From Thermodesulfovibrionales bacterium (GTDB taxonomy: Bacteria; Nitrospirota; Thermodesulfovibrionia; Thermodesulfovibrionales; SM23-35): 20,415 nucleotides of DNA. The notes beneath the pieces were generated by a model. It searched no databases. It saw only the letters and a program-made list of their open reading frames with translations, and was not told the DNA's origin. The position numbers and the translations under genes are program-made. The stretch lies in assembly GCA_020062205.1 (NCBI GenBank), contig JAGUWT010000012.1, positions 1 through 20,415 of the forward strand. Reading direction: 5' to 3'. Positions 7,182 through 13,164 of the stretch are shown here, piece by piece. Positions within the stretch are counted from its first letter, which is position 1, and each line of letters starts with the position of its first letter.

Positions 7182-7589
7182 ATGGAACTACCGGAAGAAG
7201 TAATAGGAAAAATCAGTGTAGAGGAAGCAGTCAGGAATGTAACAACCAATTATCGGGACGCTTGTGAACCACTCATGAGTGAAGAAACTCAGAATTTGTT
7301 ATTACAAGCAGTGGAGACATGTTTACAAAATGCACGTAATCTTGAGGGGGTTGTTGAGCGTCTGGAGAATATTTTGAGCATTAGAAATGTAACTTGGAAA
7401 ATCCTTAGCTCAGGACAGCCTGCCGAATTGTATCCCGAAGGTATCAATAGAGAGGTACTTCAAGGTGATCAAGAGAAATTTATGGTCGAAGTCCTTCCGG
7501 GTATCAAGGAATGCATTCTGAATTTCGGAAAGGAAATAGCCGGCATATACAGTCGAATCAGCGAGAGAGTGTCAAATTTTTCAGCATAA
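7182..7589 (+). CDS. Helical protein, possible N-terminal part of a frameshift fusion
   Basis: This 135-aa protein starts at an ATG with AAAGGAG upstream. It is mostly helical and acidic (starting MELPEEVIGKISVEEAV), without a recognised domain. It ends RVSNFSA at a TAA just after the heptamer A AAT TTT (7574-7580), where a -1 slip leads into the next frame. A -1 frameshift would give a 252-aa fusion with the ParB-like region. Without it, this is a free 135-aa protein. The start is well supported. The function is unknown. Confidence 0.65.
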   Translation: MELPEEVIGKISVEEAVRNVTTNYRDACEPLMSEETQNLLLQAVETCLQNARNLEGVVERLENILSIRNVTWKILSSGQPAELYPEGINREVLQGDQEKFMVEVLPGIKECILNFGKEIAGIYSRISERVSNFSA

Positions 7590-7939
7590 AGGAACTTCGC
7601 CTGGCGATAGCAAAACTGTATGAGTTGAAGGGGATTAAGCGGGGTAGACCAGAAAAAGATTCGGTGACTGAACCTTTTAAAAAAGAGTCAGTTACTGGCT
7701 CTTTAAATGATATTGCCGGGGAAACTGGTAAGGGTATCTCACAAATTAAAACCCTTGCCGCCATCGGGAAAAACCTTATAGAACAATGGCATAAAGTCCT
7801 TCATAAGCGGGATATATCCATCGAGCAGGCTTATGGGTTGGCTCAACTCGAGCCTGAAATCCAGAAGAAGATATATGAGGCTGCAATGGAAGCAGGAGTT
7901 ACAGATCGGCTTTGGGAAATAGTAGATAGATATTCTTAA
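7511..7939 (+). CDS. ParB/HTH-like DNA-binding protein, likely expressed by -1 frameshift
   Basis: The convincing part begins about residue 21-24 (KFFSIKELRLAIAKLYEL). It runs through GRPEKDSVTEPFKKESV, an HTH-like segment SLNDIAGETGKGISQIKTLA, and a C-terminal helix bundle with SIEQAYGLAQLEPEIQKKIY. This resembles the central HTH region of ParB/KorB-type proteins, without the N-terminal nuclease-like domain. The only in-frame ATG (7511) lies inside the previous gene, has no properly spaced Shine-Dalgarno site, and gives an N-terminus that looks like out-of-frame sequence. Expression as a -1 extension of the 7182 gene is therefore more likely. A missing T in the T5 run at 7577-7581 is the alternative. 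Confidence 0.6.
   Translation: MHSEFRKGNSRHIQSNQRESVKFFSIKELRLAIAKLYELKGIKRGRPEKDSVTEPFKKESVTGSLNDIAGETGKGISQIKTLAAIGKNLIEQWHKVLHKRDISIEQAYGLAQLEPEIQKKIYEAAMEAGVTDRLWEIVDRYS
7574..7580 (+). other. Candidate -1 ribosomal slippery heptamer
   Basis: The sequence is A AAT TTT read in the frame of the 7182 gene, a perfect X XXY YYZ heptamer. It is three codons before that gene's stop, and the -1 frame is the open ParB-like frame. Known retroviral slip sites have the same form. The same position is a T5 run, so a dropped T would mimic the signal. Confidence 0.5.
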
Positions 7940-7979
7940 TCTTCCACAAAACTAATTTTTCTGTTATATTAAGGGTGAG

Positions 7980-8531
7980 ATGCCTATCTATCATCACCGG
8001 GAAAAACTCCTCAATGCAATAGTCTATTTCGCAAATCATACAAAGTTTTGTGGGAAAACAAAACTTTATAAGCTTCTCTATTATTTAGATTTTACCCATT
8101 TTAAAGAAACTGGCAGGTCAGTCACAGATTTGGAATATTTTGCGTGGGAACGTGGCCCTGCCCCTCAACAGCTTCATAACGAATTAGAGAATCCGCTCTC
8201 TGACCTCAAAGATTATATTGCTGTCATAAAAACAAGTGGAGCTTTTGTCAGCATAAAGGCAAAGAAAAAATTTGATGGGAAATATTTCACAAAACGTGAA
8301 ATGAGGCTGTTAGAACAATTGTGTTTAATTTTTAAAGATGCAAAAGCTGATGATATGGTTGAAGCCTCTCATTTACCTAATCAACCTTGGGATACTACTA
8401 AGAACGAAAAGGGTATGTATGCACTCATAGATTTATTTCTCGCATTAGACAAGTCACCTGAATCAATAACTGAAGAGGAAGCAAAAGAACGTATTTCAGA
8501 TAGGAAACAAATAGAAGCAGCATTCAAATGA
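7980..8531 (+). CDS. Panacea-domain (DUF4065/SocA-like) antitoxin
   Basis: This 183-aa protein carries a Panacea domain over about residues 5-130. It has the diagnostic segments KTKLYKLLYYLDFTHFKETG and the 'YFAWERGPAPQQL' strip that follows. Panacea domains are promiscuous antitoxin domains that neutralise unrelated toxins; SocA of Caulobacter belongs to the same group. The gene overlaps the next by ATGA (8528-8531), the usual coupling of a toxin-antitoxin pair. AAGGGTGAG upstream of the ATG is the ribosome site, and TATATT at about 7966 may be a -10 box. It likely stabilises the element or acts in phage defence. Confidence 0.85.
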   Translation: MPIYHHREKLLNAIVYFANHTKFCGKTKLYKLLYYLDFTHFKETGRSVTDLEYFAWERGPAPQQLHNELENPLSDLKDYIAVIKTSGAFVSIKAKKKFDGKYFTKREMRLLEQLCLIFKDAKADDMVEASHLPNQPWDTTKNEKGMYALIDLFLALDKSPESITEEEAKERISDRKQIEAAFK

Positions 8532-8932
8532 CACGTGGCACAATTCTGTTTCACGACCAGTTTAGATTCACTGATGGGGAAATCGGAGAAAAGCTTCTAA
8601 TAATTCTCAATACTCCCAAAGATGATCAGCCCTACTTAATTTGTAAAACCACATCTCAATGCAAATATTTCATAACGACCGAAGGATGTCATAGTAATAA
8701 GAGTATCTATCATATTAAAGCCCATAAAGACGGTTTCCCCTGTGATACTTGGGTACAGCTCCATGAAATTTTTGAATTCAGTAAAGAAGAATTATTAAAG
8801 GCTCATTTTGTTGATAAAACATGTACAGTAAAAAACTGCTTACCCGATAGAATGATCCGAGCAATTTTGAATTGCATTTGGAAAAGTGAAGACATATCCC
8901 AATTCCATATAGACCTCTTATTCCCAAAGTGA
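8528..8932 (+). CDS. Probable toxin paired with the Panacea antitoxin
   Basis: This 134-aa protein is translated from an ATG overlapping the antitoxin stop. Its N-terminus (MTRGTILFHDQFRFTDGEIG, then KLLIILNTP) recalls the small beta-barrel start of PemK/MazF-like proteins. The centre has several Cys and His residues, and the C-terminus is a helical segment ending HIDLLFPK. In PanAT pairs the gene next to the Panacea antitoxin is the toxin, and these are very diverse, often blocking translation or the membrane. No membrane segment is seen here. The toxin role rests on gene order; the fold guess is weak. Confidence 0.65.
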   Translation: MTRGTILFHDQFRFTDGEIGEKLLIILNTPKDDQPYLICKTTSQCKYFITTEGCHSNKSIYHIKAHKDGFPCDTWVQLHEIFEFSKEELLKAHFVDKTCTVKNCLPDRMIRAILNCIWKSEDISQFHIDLLFPK

Positions 8933-9072
8933 CCCACTACCCGGAGAAGGAGTCTTTTTGTAGGCCTTACCAAAATATTCTTGCTCTGTCACATTTATTG
9001 TGAAATGCTCATATTTTTTCTGAGATTTTCTTGTAAATCCTCTGGTATTTTAAACTCTGATTTATCACTCAT
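8918..9072 (-). pseudogene. Small minus-strand gene, frameshifted in an A6 run
   Basis: The ATG at 9072 overlaps the stop of the zinc-ribbon gene, so it is the last gene of the minus-strand operon. The frame reads MSDKSEFKIPEDLQENLRKN and stops after 25 codons (TAA, 8995-8997). At AGA AAA AAT (9014-9019 on the plus strand) a -1 slip, or one extra A, continues as KYEHFTINVTEQEYFGKAY to a stop at 8918-8920, about 51 codons in all. The longer version looks more protein-like. It converges with and overlaps the toxin gene by 15 bp. The function is unknown. Confidence 0.4.
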
Positions 9073-9322
9073 TTTTTAAAAATAGCCTCAGTCTTTCAAT
9101 AGCCTTGTTTATAGCTTCTTCCCAATCGATACCGTCAAAAGGACTCTCATAAGTATCCCTGCAAAGTTGTCTGAGAATCTCTTTTATACGCGTATGATTT
9201 ATACCTTCAAGCTTTTCATATGTTGAAATAAAGGACACATCGGGACTGCCACACTGCAAGCAGGCTGTGGAGTGCTCTGAAGTAAATTCAGAGTCGCAAT
9301 CGTTACAATGCCATGTGGTCAT
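9065..9322 (-). CDS. Small zinc-ribbon protein
   Basis: This 85-aa protein has two Cys pairs at C6-x2-C9 and C21-x2-C24 in a rubredoxin-like knuckle arrangement (WHCNDCDSEF, then ACLQCGSPDV). A helical, charged C-terminal half (about 38-85) follows. Single zinc ribbons of this type usually mediate protein or nucleic-acid contacts. It follows the 156-aa coiled-coil gene by 17 nt and belongs to the minus-strand operon. Its start has only a weak Shine-Dalgarno sequence (AAGG). No enzymatic domain is attached, so its role is unknown, possibly as an adaptor or regulator. Confidence 0.72.
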   Translation of the reverse strand: MTTWHCNDCDSEFTSEHSTACLQCGSPDVSFISTYEKLEGINHTRIKEILRQLCRDTYESPFDGIDWEEAINKAIERLRLFLKNE

Positions 9323-9339
9323 TTCTTTAGGACCTTGTT

Positions 9340-9810
9340 TTATACTGCTACCTGAATTTCTTTCAGGAGACCTTCGGCCTTCTTCATAAGCCTGTCTGTC
9401 TTTTCTCTGAGACTGTTGATATAAACGGAAAATGTATTGAGCTTATTAATATCCTCTTTAAGTTTTTTAATAGCTATTTCTCTCGTTTGCCAGCCACCTT
9501 GCTCGGTTATTATTATTCCAGCTTCAGCGCTTTCAAGTAGTCTTTGCTGATGAAGCGCGACATCAAACATTTTCTCCAATTCTTTAAATTCAGACTTAAG
9601 GGAATACGCAGTTTGCTGAAACCCAGAAATTATATTGTCGTTAATGTCTGTACATTCTAATAAATTAATAGTCGCTTGGGTTAGAAATACATGTTTATTT
9701 TTGCAATTATCCAGTTTCTCATATATATCCATTATTGAAATAGCCTCCTTAACTTCTCCCTTTTGATTACCTGTCTCTGTCAAAACCTCTGATTGCCCCT
9801 TCGTCTTCAT
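9340..9810 (-). CDS. Coiled-coil protein of unknown function
   Basis: This 156-aa protein starts at an ATG preceded by a strong AAGGAGGTAAGG. Residues about 28-90 and 110-156 form two amphipathic helices. They are separated by a Gly-containing turn (ESAEAGIIITEQGGWQTREI) that may form a helical hairpin. There is no membrane segment or recognised motif. It lies between the second recombinase and the zinc-ribbon gene, and a 26-bp palindrome sits just upstream of its ribosome site. It could be a nucleoid- or replication-associated accessory factor, but this is only suggested by shape. Confidence 0.65.
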   Translation of the reverse strand: MKTKGQSEVLTETGNQKGEVKEAISIMDIYEKLDNCKNKHVFLTQATINLLECTDINDNIISGFQQTAYSLKSEFKELEKMFDVALHQQRLLESAEAGIIITEQGGWQTREIAIKKLKEDINKLNTFSVYINSLREKTDRLMKKAEGLLKEIQVAV

Positions 9811-9856
9811 GATTTCCTTACCTCCTTTTTCGTTGTTTATTTTGGGTGTCGATGGG

Positions 9857-9882
9857 ACATTCCACAGATTTCTGTGGAATGT
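9857..9882. promoter_or_regulatory. Near-perfect 26-bp palindrome between recombinase and next gene
   Basis: Arms acattccacaga and tctgtggaatgt (12 bp each, no mismatch) flank a TT centre. It lies 69 bp past the recombinase stop and about 45 bp before the next start on the minus strand. Minus-strand transcripts would form a strong hairpin, but no T tract follows, so it is a poor intrinsic terminator. A dimeric repressor operator or a recombinase recognition site fits better. Confidence 0.5.
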
Positions 9883-9950
9883 TGGGGATTTATCCTACCT
9901 GTAGAAGTAGCCTGTTTCACTTTCGCCTTTGTCTCCCTTTTCTAACTTCT

Positions 9951-10985
9951 CTATCCATTACAGATATTTCCTTGTAAGAGAGTACCTATTTTTTTCTCGG
10001 GCGCATTGTTCAGCCGATCTAAGTTGTGAGCGTAAAGTAGGGTTGTCGCAATGCTGCTGTGCCTTGCCATTGCCTGAGCTTCCTGCAAGGATGCACCGGC
10101 TATTAAAGACAAGGTTATAGCGGTATGCCTGAGAGAATGAGCGCTGAGACGCCCATCGTTAAGGCCGATGCCTCTCAAATGTTCCTTGACGATCCGGGAA
10201 ACGGACCGGGTTGTCAAACGCTGCCCGTTGTTTTTGTCACTGAGAGACGCAAATAGAGGCTCCCCGCCTTTAACCTGGCTTCTGGCTTGCAAATACTCCT
10301 CAATCGGCTTAAGTGTCTCCTCGGTTAATAAAACAAACTCGTCTTTCGAGTCCCGGCCTTTGCCTTGGATCGATAAAATTGCCTCACCTCTTTCCCGTTT
10401 AACATCTTGAATATTTGCTCTGACAATCTCAATGGTCCTTAAGCCGGTGCGTATCATAAGATTCAAAAGCGCATAGTCTCTTTTGCCCGGTAATGAGTTT
10501 TTATCGATGCTGTTTAGAAGACCCTTGAGTTGATCTACGGAAAGAGCATCTTTCCTGAAGCCTTGTACCCTCTTGGTGCCTTTGATCTTCTTCGAGATAT
10601 TGGGATAAAGATTACCGTCTTCTGTCCACTCAAAGAATTTCCTTATGGCCACAATGTACCCTGAGATCGTCAAAGGTGACAGTCCCTGCCTTTCCAGAAA
10701 GCCTTTAAATTGCAAGATATCCCCCCGGGTAGGGATTAATATGCCTTTTGCCTGAAGATGAGCAAAGAAGGGCTTTAGGGCTCGATGGTAGGTGCTCTTA
10801 GAAGATTCCTTGATGTCTTGAAAAGCCAAAAACCTTTGTATCAGATTGTCCCCTTCTGTAAGGTTTCCAAAAAGGTTTGGATTTAATCCGCTCGCTTTTA
10901 TAATCTTCTTTGCCGTTACGAAGTCCTCATTCTCAGAATCGGACTTTATTGTTTCCGGCCTTTTAATGCTTGTTACCTGTGCCAT
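9951..10985 (-). CDS. Second tyrosine recombinase (XerC/D-like)
   Basis: This 344-aa protein has an N-terminal SAM-like core-binding domain (about 45-130) and a complete catalytic domain. The residues are Arg183 in RTGLRTIEIV, a Lys at about 209-214, His283-x-x-Arg286 in the box SAHSLRHT, His309 in ARHSS, and the nucleophile Tyr318 in LLYAHN. It cuts and rejoins DNA through a 3'-phosphotyrosine. It has no arm-binding zinc or AP2-like N-terminus like the end integrase, so it resembles XerC/D and island recombinases. Its ribosome site GAGGAGG lies in the last codons of the upstream gene. It is embedded mid-element in a minus-strand operon, so it may resolve dimers or belong to a nested insertion rather than mediate tRNA integration. 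Confidence 0.93.
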   Translation of the reverse strand: MAQVTSIKRPETIKSDSENEDFVTAKKIIKASGLNPNLFGNLTEGDNLIQRFLAFQDIKESSKSTYHRALKPFFAHLQAKGILIPTRGDILQFKGFLERQGLSPLTISGYIVAIRKFFEWTEDGNLYPNISKKIKGTKRVQGFRKDALSVDQLKGLLNSIDKNSLPGKRDYALLNLMIRTGLRTIEIVRANIQDVKRERGEAILSIQGKGRDSKDEFVLLTEETLKPIEEYLQARSQVKGGEPLFASLSDKNNGQRLTTRSVSRIVKEHLRGIGLNDGRLSAHSLRHTAITLSLIAGASLQEAQAMARHSSIATTLLYAHNLDRLNNAPEKKIGTLLQGNICNG

Positions 10986-10987
10986 AA

Positions 10988-11476
10988 TTACGCCTCCTCC
11001 TTTACAAAAGGGAATTCCTTTAAATCCCCTCCATGCATAGCATACTCAAATTTTCGATGCCCGCATTCACTGCAAGAATATCTCCCATATATATCTTCCA
11101 ATCTAATCATGTCCTGCCAGTCGTACTTCTTGCCACAGTTCTTGCAAGTGGTAGACTCTTTGTCTGGTGAATATTTGTGACCTGTTGGTACAAGCTTATA
11201 TGCATTATCCAGAGCGCCAATAGCTACTCTCATATCCTTCATAGTATCTTTAAATCCTTTTTCCAGAGCATAAAGCATATCAGCATCTATGTCATACTCT
11301 CTCTCTCTTGTTATCTTTAGAAGACCAATAAACGATTCCATAGCGATAAGTTTATCTCCTAAAAAACAATCCAGAGTATTCTCATAAGAAGATTCTCCGT
11401 TTTGTTTCTTCAATATAGGATTTGTATTAATAGTTTCTTTCTGATGGTTATTGATATTTTCTTTTACCTTTTTCAT
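10988..11476 (-). CDS. Zinc-ribbon protein with helical N-terminal half
   Basis: This 162-aa protein has a polar N-terminus (1-35), a helical region (about 40-95) and a C-terminal zinc ribbon. The ribbon has C111-x2-C114 (TCKNCGKKYDW) and C135-x2-C138 (CSECGHRKFEY). The stop lies 2 nt before the recombinase start and AAGGAGG precedes its own ATG, so it is tightly coupled in the operon. The ribbon suggests nucleic-acid or protein binding, perhaps as a partner of the recombinase. That functional link is inference from adjacency only. Confidence 0.7.
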   Translation of the reverse strand: MKKVKENINNHQKETINTNPILKKQNGESSYENTLDCFLGDKLIAMESFIGLLKITREREYDIDADMLYALEKGFKDTMKDMRVAIGALDNAYKLVPTGHKYSPDKESTTCKNCGKKYDWQDMIRLEDIYGRYSCSECGHRKFEYAMHGGDLKEFPFVKEEA

Positions 11477-11494
11477 TATTTTTCCTCCTTCTTA

Positions 11495-11545
11495 TTACAA
11501 TCCTTCCAGAGTTTCATTACAAGACGGTTTCTTATCCTTTGACAT
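11495..11545 (-). CDS. Possible 16-aa peptide with strong ribosome site
   Basis: A minus-strand ATG at 11545 follows GGAGGAAAAACA with ideal spacing and encodes MSKDKKPSCNETLEGL before TAA. It lies between the 73-aa and 162-aa genes and ends just before the next Shine-Dalgarno sequence. The excellent ribosome site is the main support. It may be a micro-peptide or a translational-coupling leader. Confidence 0.35.
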   Translation of the reverse strand: MSKDKKPSCNETLEGL

Positions 11546-11581
11546 TGTTTTTCCTCCAACTTTTTCTATCGGTTTGTTTTT

Positions 11582-11803
11582 TTAAGAGTCTTTAGTAATA
11601 AGCTCTCTCAGGTCAATCATTCTTGACTGTGCTTCTTTTATGAGAACACACACCATACTAGGGTTAATCTCAACCTCCTTGTGGCTTATCACTATACGAT
11701 CTACAGCATCAAGAACTGCGTCTATAAAATTAAGCTTACTGTCAACTAAATCAACCCATTCTATTTTATTAGGTTGTATTGGAACTACCTTGTTTTTTGT
11801 CAT
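11582..11803 (-). CDS. Small unknown protein (73 aa)
   Basis: This protein starts at an ATG after AGGAGGTGAGAAA, a near-ideal ribosome site. It has a polar N-terminus (MTKNKVVPIQPNKIEWVDLV) and two amphipathic helices rich in Ile, Val and Asp (KLNFIDAVLDAVDRIVI; SMVCVLIKEAQSRMIDLREL). No motif, signal or membrane segment is seen. It sits 30 nt from the 127-aa gene upstream and shares the minus-strand operon. It could be a small dimeric accessory protein. No function can be assigned. Confidence 0.62.
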   Translation of the reverse strand: MTKNKVVPIQPNKIEWVDLVDSKLNFIDAVLDAVDRIVISHKEVEINPSMVCVLIKEAQSRMIDLRELITKDS

Positions 11804-11833
11804 TTTCTCACCTCCTGTTTTTCCTATAGGTAT

Positions 11834-12217
11834 TTAGGCAGTTTCAGCAAGTCCGTTCAAGGTTTGCTTAAATAATTTGATTGCATCCTGAGCATAGAAG
11901 TTAATAGCTTCTATTTTGTTCATTTTTCTGTTGTATCGGAATTTGAAGGAAATTATGTTGTTTTCTGCCCTTTTGAGATACTTTAAGGTATTGGTATCTA
12001 TGCCTTCTGTGAAATTCAAATTGCCACATCTGACCCTGTAATCAAGAATGTAAACCTTACCCGGAATGATTCTTTTAACATCCCATCCAATAGGCTCTGA
12101 TGTCTCTGAATCGAATTGTCCCACCAGATAGTTAGTTAGAACCTCTGATATGGTGTTTGGTAGACCCTCGAAAGGTTTATAATTTATAACTGTATCAAAT
12201 ATCTCCTGGTTATCCAT
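11834..12217 (-). CDS. Unknown protein (127 aa)
   Basis: This is the second gene of the minus-strand operon. The protein has mixed alpha/beta content: an acidic N-terminus (MDNQEIFDTVINYKPFEGLP), a helix (TISEVLTNYLVGQF), several beta-like strands (VYILDYRVRC; NIISFKFRYNR) and a C-terminal helix. It has no Cys pairs beyond one residue, no transmembrane segment and no recognised fold. AAGGGAAGG precedes its ATG at a loose distance. Context suggests an accessory or regulatory role. It is not identifiable from sequence alone. Confidence 0.62.
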   Translation of the reverse strand: MDNQEIFDTVINYKPFEGLPNTISEVLTNYLVGQFDSETSEPIGWDVKRIIPGKVYILDYRVRCGNLNFTEGIDTNTLKYLKRAENNIISFKFRYNRKMNKIEAINFYAQDAIKLFKQTLNGLAETA

Positions 12218-12278
12218 TTTTGCCTTCCCTTTTCCTTTTGCTGTATTTAAGTGATTGCTTTTTTGCAGATAAATGCTA

Positions 12279-12464
12279 TTACCTTTTCACCTCCTTTTCT
12301 CTAAACAAATTTTTTACCGAAGATTTCAAAACCAGCCATCTTTTATTGATGGGATTTTGCTTGCCTATGAGTTTGCCTGACTTACAGTAATTAATTACTG
12401 TAAGGCTACTCACAGCTAACTCTCTTGCGACTTCTGAAGTGGATTGATATAGCTTTTTCCCCAT
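12279..12464 (-). CDS. Small HTH protein (HTH_17/excisionase-like), operon leader
   Basis: This 61-aa protein is almost entirely one winged-helix domain. It has YQSTSEVARELAVSSLTVIN as the helix-turn-helix, then YCKSGKLIGKQNPINKRWLV as the turn and wing, and a closing helix. It begins at an ATG after AAAGGAGGTGTTAC, directly downstream of a strong minus-strand promoter (12519-12547). As first gene of an operon facing an RHH regulator, it is a good candidate for a repressor or recombination directionality factor controlling the switch. It is close in layout to the HTH proteins at 4949 and 14932. Binding targets are unknown. Confidence 0.8.
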   Translation of the reverse strand: MGKKLYQSTSEVARELAVSSLTVINYCKSGKLIGKQNPINKRWLVLKSSVKNLFREKEVKR

Positions 12465-12518
12465 GTAACACCTCCTTTTGTTCCAATTTCTTCATATTAT
12501 TGTTAATTTAGTAATTTA

Positions 12519-12547
12519 ATAATAAGATAACAAGATATGTTTGTCAA
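12519..12547 (-). promoter_or_regulatory. Sigma-70 promoter of the minus-strand operon
   Basis: On the minus strand TTGACA (12547-12542) and TATTAT (12524-12519) are separated by 17 bp. This is a consensus -35 and a 5/6 -10 box at ideal spacing. It points into the HTH gene at 12464 and the seven or eight genes after it. It lies 13 bp from the opposing promoter. Confidence 0.78.
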
Positions 12548-12560
12548 GCTTTTTTTTTAA

Positions 12561-12589
12561 TTGAAATGTTAATAATTTAAAGTTATAAT
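12561..12589 (+). promoter_or_regulatory. Sigma-70 promoter of the rightward regulator gene
   Basis: TTGAAA (12561-12566) and TATAAT (12584-12589) are 17 bp apart, close to consensus. The start of transcription would be about 12596, giving a very short leader before AAGGAGG and the ATG at 12613. Its -35 box is only 13 bp from that of the opposing promoter, so one bound regulator could affect both. Confidence 0.8.
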
Positions 12590-12612
12590 TTACAAAAAGG
12601 AGGTAATAAAAT

Positions 12613-12828
12613 ATGCCCCGAAAAGATAAAAGTGCAGCTTTTAGTGTAAGACTTATTGGAGTGAGATTGAGGGATGACTATGTTAGGTCACTAAAAGTTC
12701 TGAGTGCAAAAACTGATCAGACGATCATGTCTCTGCTGGAGGAAGCTGTTGGGGATTTATTAAAAAAATATCATCAAGAGATAGTTACAAAACCTTATAA
12801 AGTTAGACTAACAAAAGAGGATTTGTAA
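12613..12828 (+). CDS. Ribbon-helix-helix transcriptional regulator (RHH1)
   Basis: This 71-aa protein is a MetJ/Arc-type DNA-binding domain. A basic strand (SAAFSVRLIGVRLR) should lie in the major groove as a dimer. Two helices follow, the first around DDYVRSLKVLSAKT and the second around IMSLLEEAVGDLLKKY. The C-terminal tail is basic. The gene starts after AAGGAGG just downstream of its own strong promoter, opposite the minus-strand promoter. This suggests autoregulation and control of the divergent operon. A paralogous RHH protein is encoded at 12951. RHH proteins also act as antitoxins, but no toxin follows directly. Confidence 0.83.
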   Translation: MPRKDKSAAFSVRLIGVRLRDDYVRSLKVLSAKTDQTIMSLLEEAVGDLLKKYHQEIVTKPYKVRLTKEDL

Positions 12829-12860
12829 GAGATTGATTTCAGTTTAAAATTATAAAGTTT

Positions 12861-12943
12861 AGGCCCCTAACCTTCCGGGGGGACAGAGGCAATTCTCCAG
12901 CCTTTGGGGCCTGAATAAATTCTGGAGAGAAACCGTGAAGGAG
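12861..12943 (+). ncRNA. Pseudoknotted 5'-leader RNA, copy 1 (before RHH2)
   Basis: The closing stem aggcccc (12861-12867) / ggggcct (12906-12912) can extend to 10 bp. Inside is a hairpin agagg (12885-12889) / cctt(t) (12901-12905), whose loop holds tctccag (12894-12900). That loop pairs with ctggaga (12922-12928) beyond the closing stem, forming a pseudoknot. The Shine-Dalgarno aaggag (12938-12943) follows. An A-rich block (tttaaaattataaagttt) precedes the structure and also precedes copy 2. Ligand or protein control of translation of the RHH2 gene is inferred. No known riboswitch class was recognised. Confidence 0.62.
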
Positions 12944-12950
12944 ATAAGAC

Positions 12951-13115
12951 ATGGAAAATAGAAGAAGCTATTCTGTAAGATTATTGCCTACTATATTTAA
13001 GGCACTGAAATTATTAGCGGTGAAAAAGGAAAAAACCATTAGTGGGATTCTTGAAGAAGCCATAACAGACTTGCTTCAAAAATATGAAAAAGAGTCTAAA
13101 AAGAAGTTGCAATAA
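12951..13115 (+). CDS. Second ribbon-helix-helix protein (RHH2, 54 aa)
   Basis: An ATG at 12951, after GAAGGAGATAAGAC, opens a 54-codon frame ending TAA at 13113-13115. The protein begins MENRRSYSVRLLPTIFKAL, with a basic beta strand, then helix A. Helix B is ISGILEEAITDLLQKYEKE, closely matching the RHH1 pattern (SLLEEAVGDLLKKY). It therefore looks like a paralogue produced by tandem duplication, with its own structured RNA leader. It could heterodimerise with RHH1 or bind a different operator. It is very short but strongly supported by motif and ribosome site. Confidence 0.78.
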   Translation: MENRRSYSVRLLPTIFKALKLLAVKKEKTISGILEEAITDLLQKYEKESKKKLQ

Positions 13116-13164
13116 CAATTAAACTGGCATAGGAAGTATGACATAAAGAAACTAATCGGAGCAA

